A DNA stretch of 64,000 bases, from the NCBI GenBank assembly GCA_017644425.1, contig JAEPLN010000001.1:806001-870000 (forward strand), in the 5' to 3' direction. How positions within the stretch are numbered: position 1 is the first letter of the stretch; every line of letters starts with the position of its first letter. This DNA comes from Prochlorococcus marinus CUG1433. GTDB taxonomy: Bacteria; Cyanobacteriota; Cyanobacteriia; PCC-6307; Cyanobiaceae. The notes under the pieces are model-generated. The model was given only the letters and a program-made list of their open reading frames with translations, was not told the DNA's origin and searched no databases. Both the position numbers and the translations under genes were made by a program. This document shows, in pieces, positions 17,309 to 26,078 of the stretch.

Positions 17309-18502
17309 TTAATTCGAATAATCTTTTTTAAGAAACTTTTTAAAAATAGATTTTTTTTGGAATATCCATGAAGATGCAGATTTTAAGCTTTCTGTAATAT
17401 CAGGCAATTTGGAAGCATATATAAGTCTTCTTGCCTCAAAAGCCAGTTTCCCAGATAAAGTAACCCCAAGGCCAGAAATTGAAGCTTCGCCTATTCCTAA
17501 GCTAATCATTTCACCGTTGTCTTGAAATTCAAAGGGTAAAGGATCTTTTCCTTGAATTAAAAGTTCTAAATTATTAGCAAGATGCTTTCCTTCCTGCATA
17601 GCGACCTGAGCAGTTATGGGTAAATCCTCCATTCCGTCAATAACTGAAATATCACCAATAGCAAAACAGTTTTTACGGTTTTCTATTTGCAAATTATTAT
17701 TAACTAAAATTCGTCCAAATTTTTTTGTTATTTGATCAGTTTCTAAGTAAGACAAATTAGGTTTAACACCTGCTGTCCAAATAACAATATCTTTATCAAA
17801 GGAACTTATCCCAACCTCACTAGAAATAGTAATTTTTGTTTCTGAGACTTCTTTAACTGTGGAATTCAAAAGAATGTTGATTTTTCTTTTTTCTAATGCC
17901 TTCTCTGCTTGTTCTCTATTAAAAATTTTGTTTTTATTGAGGATTTCGTTTGATTTTTCTATTACATTAATTTCAAATTGGTCTGTAAATATATCTTTAA
18001 TTTTGCATGCCAACTCGATACCAGAGGGACCACCTCCAACTATAAATAACTTTTTGTGCAACGCAGTATCTTGTGATTTTTTTAAAAAAGAGTTTAATTT
18101 ATTTAAATCGTGAGAATCATTAAAAAAATAACAATTTTCATCTACACCTTTTATAAAAAAACTATTTGGAATAGATCCTGTACAGATAACGAGATATTGA
18201 TAACTTAATTTTAATTCATCACTAAATTCAAGAATATTTTCTTTGAAGGAAATCTTTGTTAAACAATTTCTTAAAAAAGTTATACCCGCATCAGAAAAAA
18301 TATTTGCAAATTTTGGGGTAGCTTCCCAACTTCTTATCTCTTTACTTAAAACTTCGTACATTAAAGGTTTAAATATAAAGTTAGTTTGAGAATCAACCAT
18401 AAGAATCGGTAAAGAGGGATTAAGGTTCTTTAAATTCAAAGCAAATGTCATACCTGCAAAACCTGCTCCAACTATTACTATTGGTTTTTGTATTGATTTC
18501 AT
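17309..18502 (-). CDS. ndbB: Type II NADH dehydrogenase (NDH-2-like)
   Basis: A single-subunit FAD-dependent NAD(P)H:quinone oxidoreductase of 397 residues with two Rossmann motifs: FAD-binding IVGAGFAGMTFAL at 10-22 and NAD-binding LFIVGGGPSGIELACKI near 152-168. WTAGVKPN and the FAD motif NCFAIGDIS follow. It would oxidise NADH without pumping protons and reduce plastoquinone, or sense redox state. The C-terminal 35 residues are amphipathic and basic, consistent with peripheral membrane attachment. Cyanobacteria often carry several NDH-2 paralogues, so the precise name is uncertain. Confidence 0.75.
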   Translation of the reverse strand: MKSIQKPIVIVGAGFAGMTFALNLKNLNPSLPILMVDSQTNFIFKPLMYEVLSKEIRSWEATPKFANIFSDAGITFLRNCLTKISFKENILEFSDELKLSYQYLVICTGSIPNSFFIKGVDENCYFFNDSHDLNKLNSFLKKSQDTALHKKLFIVGGGPSGIELACKIKDIFTDQFEINVIEKSNEILNKNKIFNREQAEKALEKRKINILLNSTVKEVSETKITISSEVGISSFDKDIVIWTAGVKPNLSYLETDQITKKFGRILVNNNLQIENRKNCFAIGDISVIDGMEDLPITAQVAMQEGKHLANNLELLIQGKDPLPFEFQDNGEMISLGIGEASISGLGVTLSGKLAFEARRLIYASKLPDITESLKSASSWIFQKKSIFKKFLKKDYSN

Positions 18503-18597
18503 TAGAGAAATATTGTTATGCGTAAATGTATTATTAAACTATACGAATAATTTTTAAATTGAGCGAAATAAAATTAAACTCATAATCAAACTGAAGA

Positions 18598-19320
18598 ATG
18601 ATTGAAAAAATTCACAACGATATTCAAACTAACTTGAATAAATATAATCAAGATCTTCTAGATATGAAGCCTCAAAGAATGCTTACATGGGGTTATGAAA
18701 AGTTTGATCAACAATTTGCTATTACAACAAGTTTTGGCATACAGTCATCAGTACTTTTAGATATGGTCAGCAAATTATCTCTACAAAAAAAAATCAAAAT
18801 ATTTTGGATAGATACAGGTTACCTTCCTCCAGAAACATACCATTACGCTGAAAAGCTTATTGAAAGTTTATCCTTAGAAGTTGAAGTTCTGCAAAGTGAA
18901 TTATCTCCAGCAAGAATGGAGGCCAAATACGGAAAACTTTGGGAAACAAAAAAAGAGAGTGATTTAGATAAGTATCATGAATTGAGAAAGATAAAACCTT
19001 TAGAAAATGGTCTAGAAAAATATGATATTACCTGCTGGGCAAGCGGTGTTAGATCAAGTCAAACAGACAATAGAAACAAAATGAAATTCATAGACGTAAT
19101 TCGTCAAAGGCTCTCTTTAAGACCTTTATTAAATTGGACAAATAAAGATATTTTTTATTATATGGAAGAAAATAATTTACCTGCACATCCACTTTTTATC
19201 AAAGGTTATTCTTCTGTAGGAGATTGGCATTCAAGCAGTCCCGATGGTATTGAAACAAAGGGTAGGGACACAAGATTTGGAGGAATTAAACAAGAATGTG
19301 GAATTCACACTAATAATTAA
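18598..19320 (+). CDS. cysH: Phosphoadenosine phosphosulfate (PAPS) reductase
   Basis: Thioredoxin-dependent reduction of PAPS to sulfite in assimilatory sulfate reduction. The protein has 240 residues with the P-loop-like SFGIQSSVLLDM, FWIDTGYLPPETY, the substrate loop CWASGVRSSQTDNR, and the catalytic C-terminal ECGIH (Cys234). The paired cysteines that bind a 4Fe-4S cluster in APS reductases are absent: the corresponding positions read ELRKIKPL and VGDWHSS. The enzyme is therefore the cluster-free PAPS type of E. coli. The coaX gene follows after 14 bases. Confidence 0.9.
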   Translation: MIEKIHNDIQTNLNKYNQDLLDMKPQRMLTWGYEKFDQQFAITTSFGIQSSVLLDMVSKLSLQKKIKIFWIDTGYLPPETYHYAEKLIESLSLEVEVLQSELSPARMEAKYGKLWETKKESDLDKYHELRKIKPLENGLEKYDITCWASGVRSSQTDNRNKMKFIDVIRQRLSLRPLLNWTNKDIFYYMEENNLPAHPLFIKGYSSVGDWHSSSPDGIETKGRDTRFGGIKQECGIHTNN

Positions 19321-19334
19321 TTGATCATAGAACA

Positions 19335-20030
19335 ATGGTCTCAGAAATAAATTTTTTATTAGTAGGCAATAGTAGGCTTCATTGGGCTCAATATTCTAAA
19401 AATCAATCTAAATTCTTCCATACCAAAAAAGAGCAAAAAGTTCCCGAAAATATAGATCTTGATCAATTAATTTGGGCATCTGTAGGAAAACTTCCAAATT
19501 TTTTGCTGAGAAAAGAAAATGAAATAAAAACTAAAGATATCCAATTATCAAATCTTCCTGATTATTTTGGAGTTGATAGAGCTCTTGCTTGTCTCGCAGC
19601 TCTAAGCACTATTGAAAATCCTTTTAAAAAAGATTTGCTAATTACAGATTTTGGAACAATTTTATCGATAACAAAATTAAATTCAAATGGATCGATTCTT
19701 GGTGGTCAACTTGTTCCAGGTTTTCTAACACAATTAAAATCAATGGAACAAAACACAAAAAATCTTAAAGTTCCAGAAAAATTTGAAATCCCTAAAAAAG
19801 ATTTTTTGTTTAATACAGAAGAAGCGATTTTAAAAGGAGTAATCAACTCTCTTAATGGAGTTATTAATAGTTTATTTAATCCCAAAAAGGATATTTTAGT
19901 AATCTGTGGAGGAGACTCTCAATTCCTAACAAAATTTCTAGAAACGAACAAAAAAAATATAATCAATGCTCCTGATTTGGTTATGGAGGGAATGATCATT
20001 CACCACCTTGCCTTAAAAAAATTAGCTTAA
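19335..20030 (+). CDS. coaX: Type III pantothenate kinase
   Basis: First step of CoA synthesis: ATP-dependent phosphorylation of pantothenate. The 231-residue protein has the ASKHA-fold motifs LLVGNSRLHWAQ (phosphate loop), GVDRALACLAA and LITDFGTILSI, and a C-terminal VICGGDSQFL. Type III kinases are not feedback-inhibited by CoA and commonly require a monovalent cation. The first motif replaces the common DxGN with VGNSR, as seems usual in Prochlorococcus homologues. It follows cysH closely and overlaps the 3' end of bcp by 9 bases. Confidence 0.82.
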   Translation: MVSEINFLLVGNSRLHWAQYSKNQSKFFHTKKEQKVPENIDLDQLIWASVGKLPNFLLRKENEIKTKDIQLSNLPDYFGVDRALACLAALSTIENPFKKDLLITDFGTILSITKLNSNGSILGGQLVPGFLTQLKSMEQNTKNLKVPEKFEIPKKDFLFNTEEAILKGVINSLNGVINSLFNPKKDILVICGGDSQFLTKFLETNKKNIINAPDLVMEGMIIHHLALKKLA

Positions 20031-20489
20031 CCCAAGGTCTGCAATTATATGATCAGCCATTATTGCTGCTTTTACTTTTAAGTAAATTTTTTCGATGTTG
20101 CCTTCAGAATCAATCAAAAAAGTATTTCTCATCATTCCCATATATTCTTTTCCCATGAATTTCTTAAGTCCATAGCTATCGTAATCAGAAGAAACTTTAA
20201 AAGGTTCAGGATCAGTTAAAAGAATAAAAGGTAAATTAAATTTTTCTATAAACTTCTGATGAGACGATGCATTATCTTTGCTAATACCAAGCACAACAAT
20301 ATTATTTTTTGTGAGTAAATCATAATTCTCTTTAAAATTACATGCTTCTTTAGTACATCCTGGAGTGTTATCTTTTGGATAAAAATATAATATTATTCTT
20401 TTACCTTTAAAATCACTTAGAGAAACTTCTTTCTCAAAAGAATCTTTTAATTTAAATTCTGGTGCTTTGTCGCCAACCTTAAGAGCCAT
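20022..20489 (-). CDS. bcp: Peroxiredoxin, BCP/PrxQ type
   Basis: A thiol peroxidase of 155 residues when started at MALKVGDKAPEF (20489). An upstream in-frame ATG at 20525 would add twelve unlikely hydrophobic residues. The peroxidatic and resolving cysteines are in TPGCTKEACNF (Cys45 and Cys50), the one-helix spacing of the PrxQ/BCP group. It reduces H2O2 and organic peroxides with electrons from thioredoxin. It converges on coaX. Behind its start lies the decayed phosphopantetheinyl transferase. Confidence 0.9.
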   Translation of the reverse strand: MALKVGDKAPEFKLKDSFEKEVSLSDFKGKRIILYFYPKDNTPGCTKEACNFKENYDLLTKNNIVVLGISKDNASSHQKFIEKFNLPFILLTDPEPFKVSSDYDSYGLKKFMGKEYMGMMRNTFLIDSEGNIEKIYLKVKAAIMADHIIADLGLS

Positions 20490-20521
20490 TGAAATTATTA
20501 AATGAGTATGAATATAAAATA

Positions 20522-21068
20522 CCAAAAATTTGGTTTTATGAGATTAAAGATGTGCAAGATGTCGCAACTACAGAAGAAATTAAACCTGCAGAAAATAATT
20601 TTTAAAACTTTTTGATTTAGAACCCTAGAAATACAATTAATGCTTATCCTTGAGAACCACCAAGTTTAGACTCTGGCATGGACAACATCAGTTTAAATCA
20701 TTGTAAAGATACTATTACTATAGTCTGGCATAAAAGCAAAAATGGGATTGATATTGAGAGAACAGATAGAGATTTTAACCATATAAAATTCCCAGAAAAA
20801 TATTTTTTTATGCCAATAAATCAAACCATAATAATTATTTAAAAAATAAGATCCTAAATAAATGGTTAGTTTTTGAAGCAGCTGTAAAATAGGATCATAG
20901 AAAATTGGCTAAAGACATTTATCATTGGTAATTTTTTTGAAAAGCCCAAATAGTTAATTCATAAGAAGAAAAATATACTCTTAGGTTATTCATAGATTAA
21001 CTTCCATAAGTTTGACTATCGCTTTAGCCTAAGAAGAAAAAACTTCCTTTAATCCTGAGATTATTTGT
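20522..21068 (+). pseudogene. Decayed 4'-phosphopantetheinyl transferase (HetI/Sfp type)
   Basis: Translating the three forward frames piecewise recovers one protein in the correct order. An N-terminal fragment (from 20522) reads PKIWFYEIKDVQDVATTEEI. A short fragment KLFDLEP is followed by a TAG. NAYP is followed by TGA and then EPPSLDSGMDNISLNHCKD. The Mg-binding block reads WHKSKNGIDIERTDRDFNH, then the frame shifts. The last block reads NKILNKWLVFEAAVK, a TAG, then DHRKLAKDIYHW. Weak C-terminal remnants run to the end of rarA. GIDIE and WxxxEAxxK are the two signatures of Sfp-type transferases. There are several stops, at least two frame changes and an apparent deletion between AENNF and KLFDLEP, so no functional protein can be made. 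The enzyme would attach 4'-phosphopantetheine to acyl carrier protein. Confidence 0.85.
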
Positions 21069-22372
21069 TATTCGAAAAATTTTGAGTTTTCTTTTCTTCT
21101 AAGCAGTTCTTCATATTGAGTTTTTTCCCATCCAATATTATTTGGTTCCCATATTTTTAAACCTCTTAAAGATTTGGGAAGATATTCTTGTTCATCCAAA
21201 TTATCTGGATGATTATGCGGGTTGACATAACTATTAGAATTATTTTTTAAATGAAGAGGAACATCAAAAGCTTTGGCAGATTTTATTGTTTCAATTGCTT
21301 TAAAAATACTTTTCGTACTATTACTTTTTGAAGAAATAGCTAAATATAAAGAAGCCTGCGTTAAAAAATATAATCCTTCTGGAAAACCAACTCTATCAAA
21401 AGCATCACAACAGGATTGTACAACCACTATGGCATTAGGATCAGCTATTCCTATATCTTCACTTGCAGTTATAAGTAGTCTTCTAAAAATAAAATTAGGA
21501 TCTTCACCAGCCTCCAGCATATTCGCAAGCCAGAATAAAGTTGCATCTGGATCAGAACCTCTTATGGACTTGATAAAGGCACTTATTACATCGTAATGAT
21601 TTTGCCCATTTTTATCGTAAACAATATTTTTCTTTTGAAGTGCATCCTCTGCTATTGAGAGATTAATGTTGATTTCTTTAACATCATTTTCAGCAGTTGA
21701 TTCTATGGCCATCTCTAGCGCATTGATTAACGTTCTTGCATCTCCGCCAGAAAATTTAATTAAATGACTTATAGCATCTTGAGTTAAATAAACCTTTTTT
21801 GAATCTATTTTTTTAGAATAATGAGTTATGACTTTTTGTATTATTTTCTGCAAATCATTTTCTGCCAAAGGAAATAATTTAAAAATACGAGACCTGCTAA
21901 CAAGCGCTTTATTAACAGCAAAGAAAGGATTTTCAGTTGTAGCACCAATAAAAGTTATAGTTCCATTTTCTATTGAAGGTAATAAAGCATCTTGCTGAAC
22001 TGCTGTAAATCTATGAACCTCATCGATAAATAAAATTGTTTTTCTTTTTGAATTTATTAATCTATCTTTTGCACTAGCGATTTCATTTCTTAATTCTTTA
22101 ACACCCGATAATACTGCATTTAACTTAATTAATTTTGAACGAGTATAAAAGGAAATAATTTCAATTAGAGTAGTTTTACCGACACCAGGAGGGCCAGAAA
22201 AAATAAAATTACTAATCTTATCGTTTAATATTGCACTTCTTAAAAGCGAATTCTCATTCAGGATTGGTTGTTGACCCAAAAAATCCTCCAATTTCTTTGG
22301 TCTTAATTTATCTGCCAAAGGTGCATTGTCTTCTATATGAGAATAATTAGTAAATAAATTTTCTGAATGCAT
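21068..22372 (-). CDS. rarA: Replication-associated recombination protein A (AAA+ ATPase)
   Basis: A 434-residue clamp-loader-like ATPase of the RarA/MgsA/WRNIP1 family, acting at stalled replication forks. It has Walker A GPPGVGKTT (60-68), Walker B ILFIDEVHRF (near 112), sensor 1 TFIGATTENPFF, arginine finger region LVSRSRIFKL, and the C-terminal tetramerisation domain beginning YDVISAFIKSIRGSDPDATL. The length is normal. Its end meets the last remnant of the transferase pseudogene on the opposite strand. Confidence 0.92.
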   Translation of the reverse strand: MHSENLFTNYSHIEDNAPLADKLRPKKLEDFLGQQPILNENSLLRSAILNDKISNFIFSGPPGVGKTTLIEIISFYTRSKLIKLNAVLSGVKELRNEIASAKDRLINSKRKTILFIDEVHRFTAVQQDALLPSIENGTITFIGATTENPFFAVNKALVSRSRIFKLFPLAENDLQKIIQKVITHYSKKIDSKKVYLTQDAISHLIKFSGGDARTLINALEMAIESTAENDVKEININLSIAEDALQKKNIVYDKNGQNHYDVISAFIKSIRGSDPDATLFWLANMLEAGEDPNFIFRRLLITASEDIGIADPNAIVVVQSCCDAFDRVGFPEGLYFLTQASLYLAISSKSNSTKSIFKAIETIKSAKAFDVPLHLKNNSNSYVNPHNHPDNLDEQEYLPKSLRGLKIWEPNNIGWEKTQYEELLRRKENSKFFE

Positions 22373-22405
22373 ATAAATAAAATCAAAAAATAATTACTTT
22401 CAATT

Positions 22406-24043
22406 TTATGTAATTACTGTAGGAGTTTCCATTTGAGTAAGTTTTGAAATGTTCAATAAAGCATCTAAATCATTTATTAGAGGTTTTAAAGCAATCTGAG
22501 GATTTAACGAAAGATTCTGTTGAGGATCTAAAAATTTCTCAAAGTAAAGTCTTAATGTTGCTCCCTTAGTTCCAGTTCCCGAAAGGCGTACAATTACTCG
22601 AGAATTATCATCAAGGACCAATCTTAAACCTTGATTTTCGCTAAGGGAATTATCAACAGGATCTAAATATGAAAAGTTATCTGCAACTTTAACTAAATGG
22701 CCAGCAAAACTATTTCCTCTTAAAGTTTCTAGCATAGAAGCTAGATTACCAAAGATTTGATAAGCAATATTTGAGGGAATTGCCTCATAATCATGTCTTG
22801 AATAATAATTCCTACCAAATTCTTTCCAATGATTCTGCATCAAATCGCTTACCGAACATTTTTTCTCAGCTAAAACTTGTAACCAATACAAAACTGCCCA
22901 TAGTCCATCTTTCTCTCTCACATGATTACTACCTGTTCCAAAACTTTCTTCTCCACATAAAGTAATTAAATTGGAATCTAAAAGATTTCCAAAAAACTTC
23001 CAGCCAGTAGGTGTCTCAAAACAAGGTATATTTAATGCTTTAGCTACATTATCAACCGCTGAGCTGGTTGGCATGGATCGTGCCACACCTGTAATACCAT
23101 CTTTATAACCAGGAACACATTTTGTGTTAGCAGTGATAACTGCAAGGCTATCACTAGGATTTACAAAACATCCTCTTCCTAAAATCATATTCCTATCTCC
23201 ATCTCCATCACATGCAGCACCAAAACTGTAAAATTTTTTATTTAATAACAAATCAGCCAAGTGAGATGCGTAAGTAAGATTAGGATCAGGATGTAAACCT
23301 CCAAAATCTTTTAACGGGTTGCCATTCATGACACAATCATGCGCAAGACCCATTTTTTCAACAAAAATATTTTTTGCATATGGGCCTGTAACCGCATTCA
23401 TTGCATCAAAGATTAACGAGAAGTCTTTTTTTAAAAAATCACTAATTTGATCAAAATCAAAAATTTTCTCCATCAAATTAGAATAATCTTTTAATCCATC
23501 AATAATTTCTAAGGTAGTTTCACCGTAAGAATAAGTTCCATATTCACTAAAGTTAGGCAATTGAATTTTACAAATTTTATAACTAGTTAGTAATTGTGAA
23601 GCCTTGAAAATCTTATTAGTAATTATCTCAGGAGCTGGGCCACCATTAGAGATATTCAATTTCACTCCAAAGTCACCATCAATTCCACCAGGATTATGGC
23701 TTGCAGAAAGAATAATTCCACCAATAGCATTTTCTTTTCTAATTAAATGTGATGTCGCAGGAGTAGATAATAAACCGTACTTTGGAACAATAACCTTTTG
23801 GACTTTATGAGCAATGCAAATTTGGACAATTTTTTCTATCGCTTCAATATTGCCATATCTGCCATCACCACCAACTACTAATGTTGAACCTTGTAAATCT
23901 TCCAATGATTGTAAGATTGCTTCAATAAAAATTTCTAAATAATGTTCCTCCTGAAACTTTAAAGTACTTTTTCTTAAACCAGAAGTGCCTGGTTTTTGAT
24001 CTAGAAAAGGAGAATTGATATTAATTACATTAACTTGAGTCAT
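22406..24043 (-). CDS. pgm: Phosphoglucomutase
   Basis: Interconverts glucose-1-phosphate and glucose-6-phosphate, connecting glycogen and glucosylglycerol/sucrose synthesis with central metabolism. It has 545 residues and is of the α-D-phosphohexomutase superfamily. The active-site serine loop is ILSASHNPGG, the metal loop CDGDGDRNMI, the sugar-binding loop CGEESFGTGSNHVREKDG, and the phosphate-binding loop RLSGTGTKGATLRLYFE near the C-terminus. GEESFG and the 545-residue length point to the eukaryotic-like PGM group rather than phosphomannomutase or GlmM. It lies upstream of rarA with a 33-base gap on the same strand. Confidence 0.93.
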   Translation of the reverse strand: MTQVNVININSPFLDQKPGTSGLRKSTLKFQEEHYLEIFIEAILQSLEDLQGSTLVVGGDGRYGNIEAIEKIVQICIAHKVQKVIVPKYGLLSTPATSHLIRKENAIGGIILSASHNPGGIDGDFGVKLNISNGGPAPEIITNKIFKASQLLTSYKICKIQLPNFSEYGTYSYGETTLEIIDGLKDYSNLMEKIFDFDQISDFLKKDFSLIFDAMNAVTGPYAKNIFVEKMGLAHDCVMNGNPLKDFGGLHPDPNLTYASHLADLLLNKKFYSFGAACDGDGDRNMILGRGCFVNPSDSLAVITANTKCVPGYKDGITGVARSMPTSSAVDNVAKALNIPCFETPTGWKFFGNLLDSNLITLCGEESFGTGSNHVREKDGLWAVLYWLQVLAEKKCSVSDLMQNHWKEFGRNYYSRHDYEAIPSNIAYQIFGNLASMLETLRGNSFAGHLVKVADNFSYLDPVDNSLSENQGLRLVLDDNSRVIVRLSGTGTKGATLRLYFEKFLDPQQNLSLNPQIALKPLINDLDALLNISKLTQMETPTVIT

Positions 24044-24075
24044 ATTTTTAAAAAACTCCCAAAAATCTAACTAAA

Positions 24076-24246
24076 TTAATGAGGCATTTCGGATGTTCTT
24101 AACATAGCGATAAACCATAATGAAGAAATTAATAATGCACTAAGAATTCCATAGTTAACACCAAATTTAGAAATTGTAATTGGAACTATTAGTGGAAACG
24201 TCAATGCCCCAAACAAAGGAGTAAAAGCTACAATTTTTTTCAGCAT
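24076..24246 (-). CDS. Small two-helix membrane protein (56 aa)
   Basis: A short ORF of 56 codons. It starts MLKKIVAFTPLFGALTFPLI and continues as a second hydrophobic stretch (NYGILSALLISSLWFIAML), ending RTSEMPH. Two transmembrane helices with a short polar turn are predicted. It fills the gap between the DUF4912 gene and pgm on the same strand, 12 bases after the DUF4912 stop. The clean hydrophobic pattern and tight placement make it credible; the function is unknown. Confidence 0.6.
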   Translation of the reverse strand: MLKKIVAFTPLFGALTFPLIVPITISKFGVNYGILSALLISSLWFIAMLRTSEMPH

Positions 24247-24258
24247 TAATTTAATTTA

Positions 24259-25359
24259 TTAAAACCATTCAGTCTCAGCATTATCTTTTTCATTAGTATC
24301 GTCAAGAGGTGTAGTTCTATCAAATTTCATAGATATACTTTTTTCTTGATCACCAGATATATCAACTGCTTTAATATCATATTTTTGAGTCCCATCTCTA
24401 AATGGAACTTGAATTCTAAAAGTACCATCTGCAGCGAGGGGTACATCTTCTCCACCTATTGTCAGTTTTGCAGAAGGCTCTGTAGCTCCATAAACAATTA
24501 ATTCAGCATCAGCAACGAGCCAAAAAGATCTGTTTTTAACAATTCCGCTTCCAGAATCATTTAAACCTGATGACCATTTACCAGCACCTGAGTCTGTAAG
24601 ATTATCACTAAGATTTGTTGAATTTACATTTTCCATGAATTCTTCAGAACCAACTTTTCTTCTGAGAGAAATATTAGTTGCTGCTTGGTATAACCTTTCA
24701 TGCATACCATTTTGTTCTGAAGCAACAGGATTTGAAATATCTGGGATTGACTCAGAAGTAGAATCCAAATTAAAAGGTACAAATTTATCAAGAATTTGCT
24801 CAGAAGGATGAGAGCCAGGAACGTGGCTTATGGAGGAAAATGCCAATGACATCCAGTTAAAACCATATTTATAACCTAATTCAACTTTATAATCTCTATC
24901 AGCAAGTGGAATTGGCAAGTACCACTCGGTACTGTAGCTATCAACTGCTATCTCCCTTAGTGTACCTTGATTCAAGTTGCTTCCTTCTGAACCAGATGCA
25001 TCAAATAATCGTAGGCATAATCTATTAGCCCCCAAAGATTGTGCTTTTTCTCGATCTGCATCAGAAATTTGCCAAAAAACGTAAGCCCAATCAGGATCTC
25101 GAGGTAGGAATACTACATTTGTTTTCACTTCTTCACTACTATTTATAGTATTGGACTCATAAGTTTCTTCAAATTTTGGCTGGGGTGAACTGAGATATGT
25201 TTTTTGAGGAGATTTATCTTGATATTTAAGTATTAAATCAACAAGAACTGCTTTTGTTTTGCGACTATAAAGCGGTACTGATAGTTTACTTGCTTCTTGA
25301 CGTAATTGTCTTAGGGTAAGTGAGAGTAATTGATCTTTATTCATGATCCCATCAGCCAC
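24259..25359 (-). CDS. DUF4912 domain protein with Rho-N/SAP-like start
   Basis: A 366-residue cyanobacterial protein. Residues 8-50 (LSLTLRQLRQEASKLSVPLY ... KAVLVDLILKYQ) resemble the Rho N-terminal/SAP helix-extended-loop-helix nucleic-acid-binding motif. The DUF4912 core begins FLPRDPDWAYVFWQISDADR near 83 and continues through LCLRLFDASG and WYLPIPLADRDYKVELGY. A linker and a short Ig-like β-region near the C-terminus follow (LIVYGATEPSAKLTIGGEDV, GTFRIQVPFRDG). The function is unknown; a nucleic-acid or carbohydrate-binding role has been suggested only by domain look-alikes. Confidence 0.75.
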   Translation of the reverse strand: MADGIMNKDQLLSLTLRQLRQEASKLSVPLYSRKTKAVLVDLILKYQDKSPQKTYLSSPQPKFEETYESNTINSSEEVKTNVVFLPRDPDWAYVFWQISDADREKAQSLGANRLCLRLFDASGSEGSNLNQGTLREIAVDSYSTEWYLPIPLADRDYKVELGYKYGFNWMSLAFSSISHVPGSHPSEQILDKFVPFNLDSTSESIPDISNPVASEQNGMHERLYQAATNISLRRKVGSEEFMENVNSTNLSDNLTDSGAGKWSSGLNDSGSGIVKNRSFWLVADAELIVYGATEPSAKLTIGGEDVPLAADGTFRIQVPFRDGTQKYDIKAVDISGDQEKSISMKFDRTTPLDDTNEKDNAETEWF

Positions 25360-25628
25360 TTTAAAATCTCCGTTTTTGTTTGGGATCAGTATGTTCTTTT
25401 TTTTAAGGAATTGTGTGTCTTTTTGCCCTGTCGTCAGGATCCTCTGACTACTAAAAAATTCTCGAAATTAATATTTATCGTCAAAACAGTTGGTATCAAT
25501 GAAATTAATAAATTTTCAGATCTTTTTTAAATGTAAATTAATTTTCTTTTTTTTTAAATTTTATTACCTGAATTTGTTAACGACTCAACAAAAATATATT
25601 TTTTCTTCGGGATCAATTAAAAGGGGCT

Positions 25629-25982
25629 TCAGCGTTTTTCAACTAGAATTACTAAATCACCTATCTCTAAGTCCTCAATATTTTTACCAATTTTTTTTGA
25701 AAAAGTACTTAATTTTTTCGAAGTAGATTCTAACTGCTCATAAAAGAGGTCACTAAATTTTTTATCATCAAATTTTTTGGATTGATTATCACACCATTCT
25801 CTCAGGGGATTTTTATTTTGATATTCAAAACTATTCTCTTCACTGATAATTTTAAAAATCTGGAGGCAATGAGCGAGTATTCTTAGATGATGTTTCTGCA
25901 TTGTAGTTAGATCAAGATTATCAATTTCTTGAATAATTTCTATATTTAATGGATTAGACAAGGGATCAAGATGATTAGACAT
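25629..25982 (-). CDS. Unknown soluble protein, divergent from sufB
   Basis: A helical protein of 117 residues with two cysteines (AHCLQ and EWCDN) and a C-terminal GDLVILVEKR. I recognise no family. It occupies the position, divergent from sufBCDS, where several cyanobacteria keep sufR, the Fe-S-sensing repressor of this operon. It is about half SufR length, and I can see neither a winged-helix DNA-binding domain nor a SufR-like C-terminal cysteine cluster. The gap to the annotated sufB start is 96 bases. Confidence 0.55.
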   Translation of the reverse strand: MSNHLDPLSNPLNIEIIQEIDNLDLTTMQKHHLRILAHCLQIFKIISEENSFEYQNKNPLREWCDNQSKKFDDKKFSDLFYEQLESTSKKLSTFSKKIGKNIEDLEIGDLVILVEKR

Positions 25983-26078
25983 TAAATTTTAGTTTTAATA
26001 AAGGGAAAAAACTCAATATTGGGGGTATCTTTCGTTAAAGTATATAAAGCTAATTGTAATAAGTTATTTTTGGATAAC

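Noticed and set aside
20522-21068. Sequencing errors as the reason for the broken transferase
   Set aside because: There are several independent stops, frame changes and a deletion. Single-base errors do not explain these, although read data were not available to me.
25360-25628. Extra plus-strand ORFs in the 269-base gap before the unknown 117-residue gene
   Set aside because: They are Phe/Lys/Leu-rich, low-complexity frames in A+T-rich DNA. I see only a weak GTCAG/CTGAC hairpin without a T-run.
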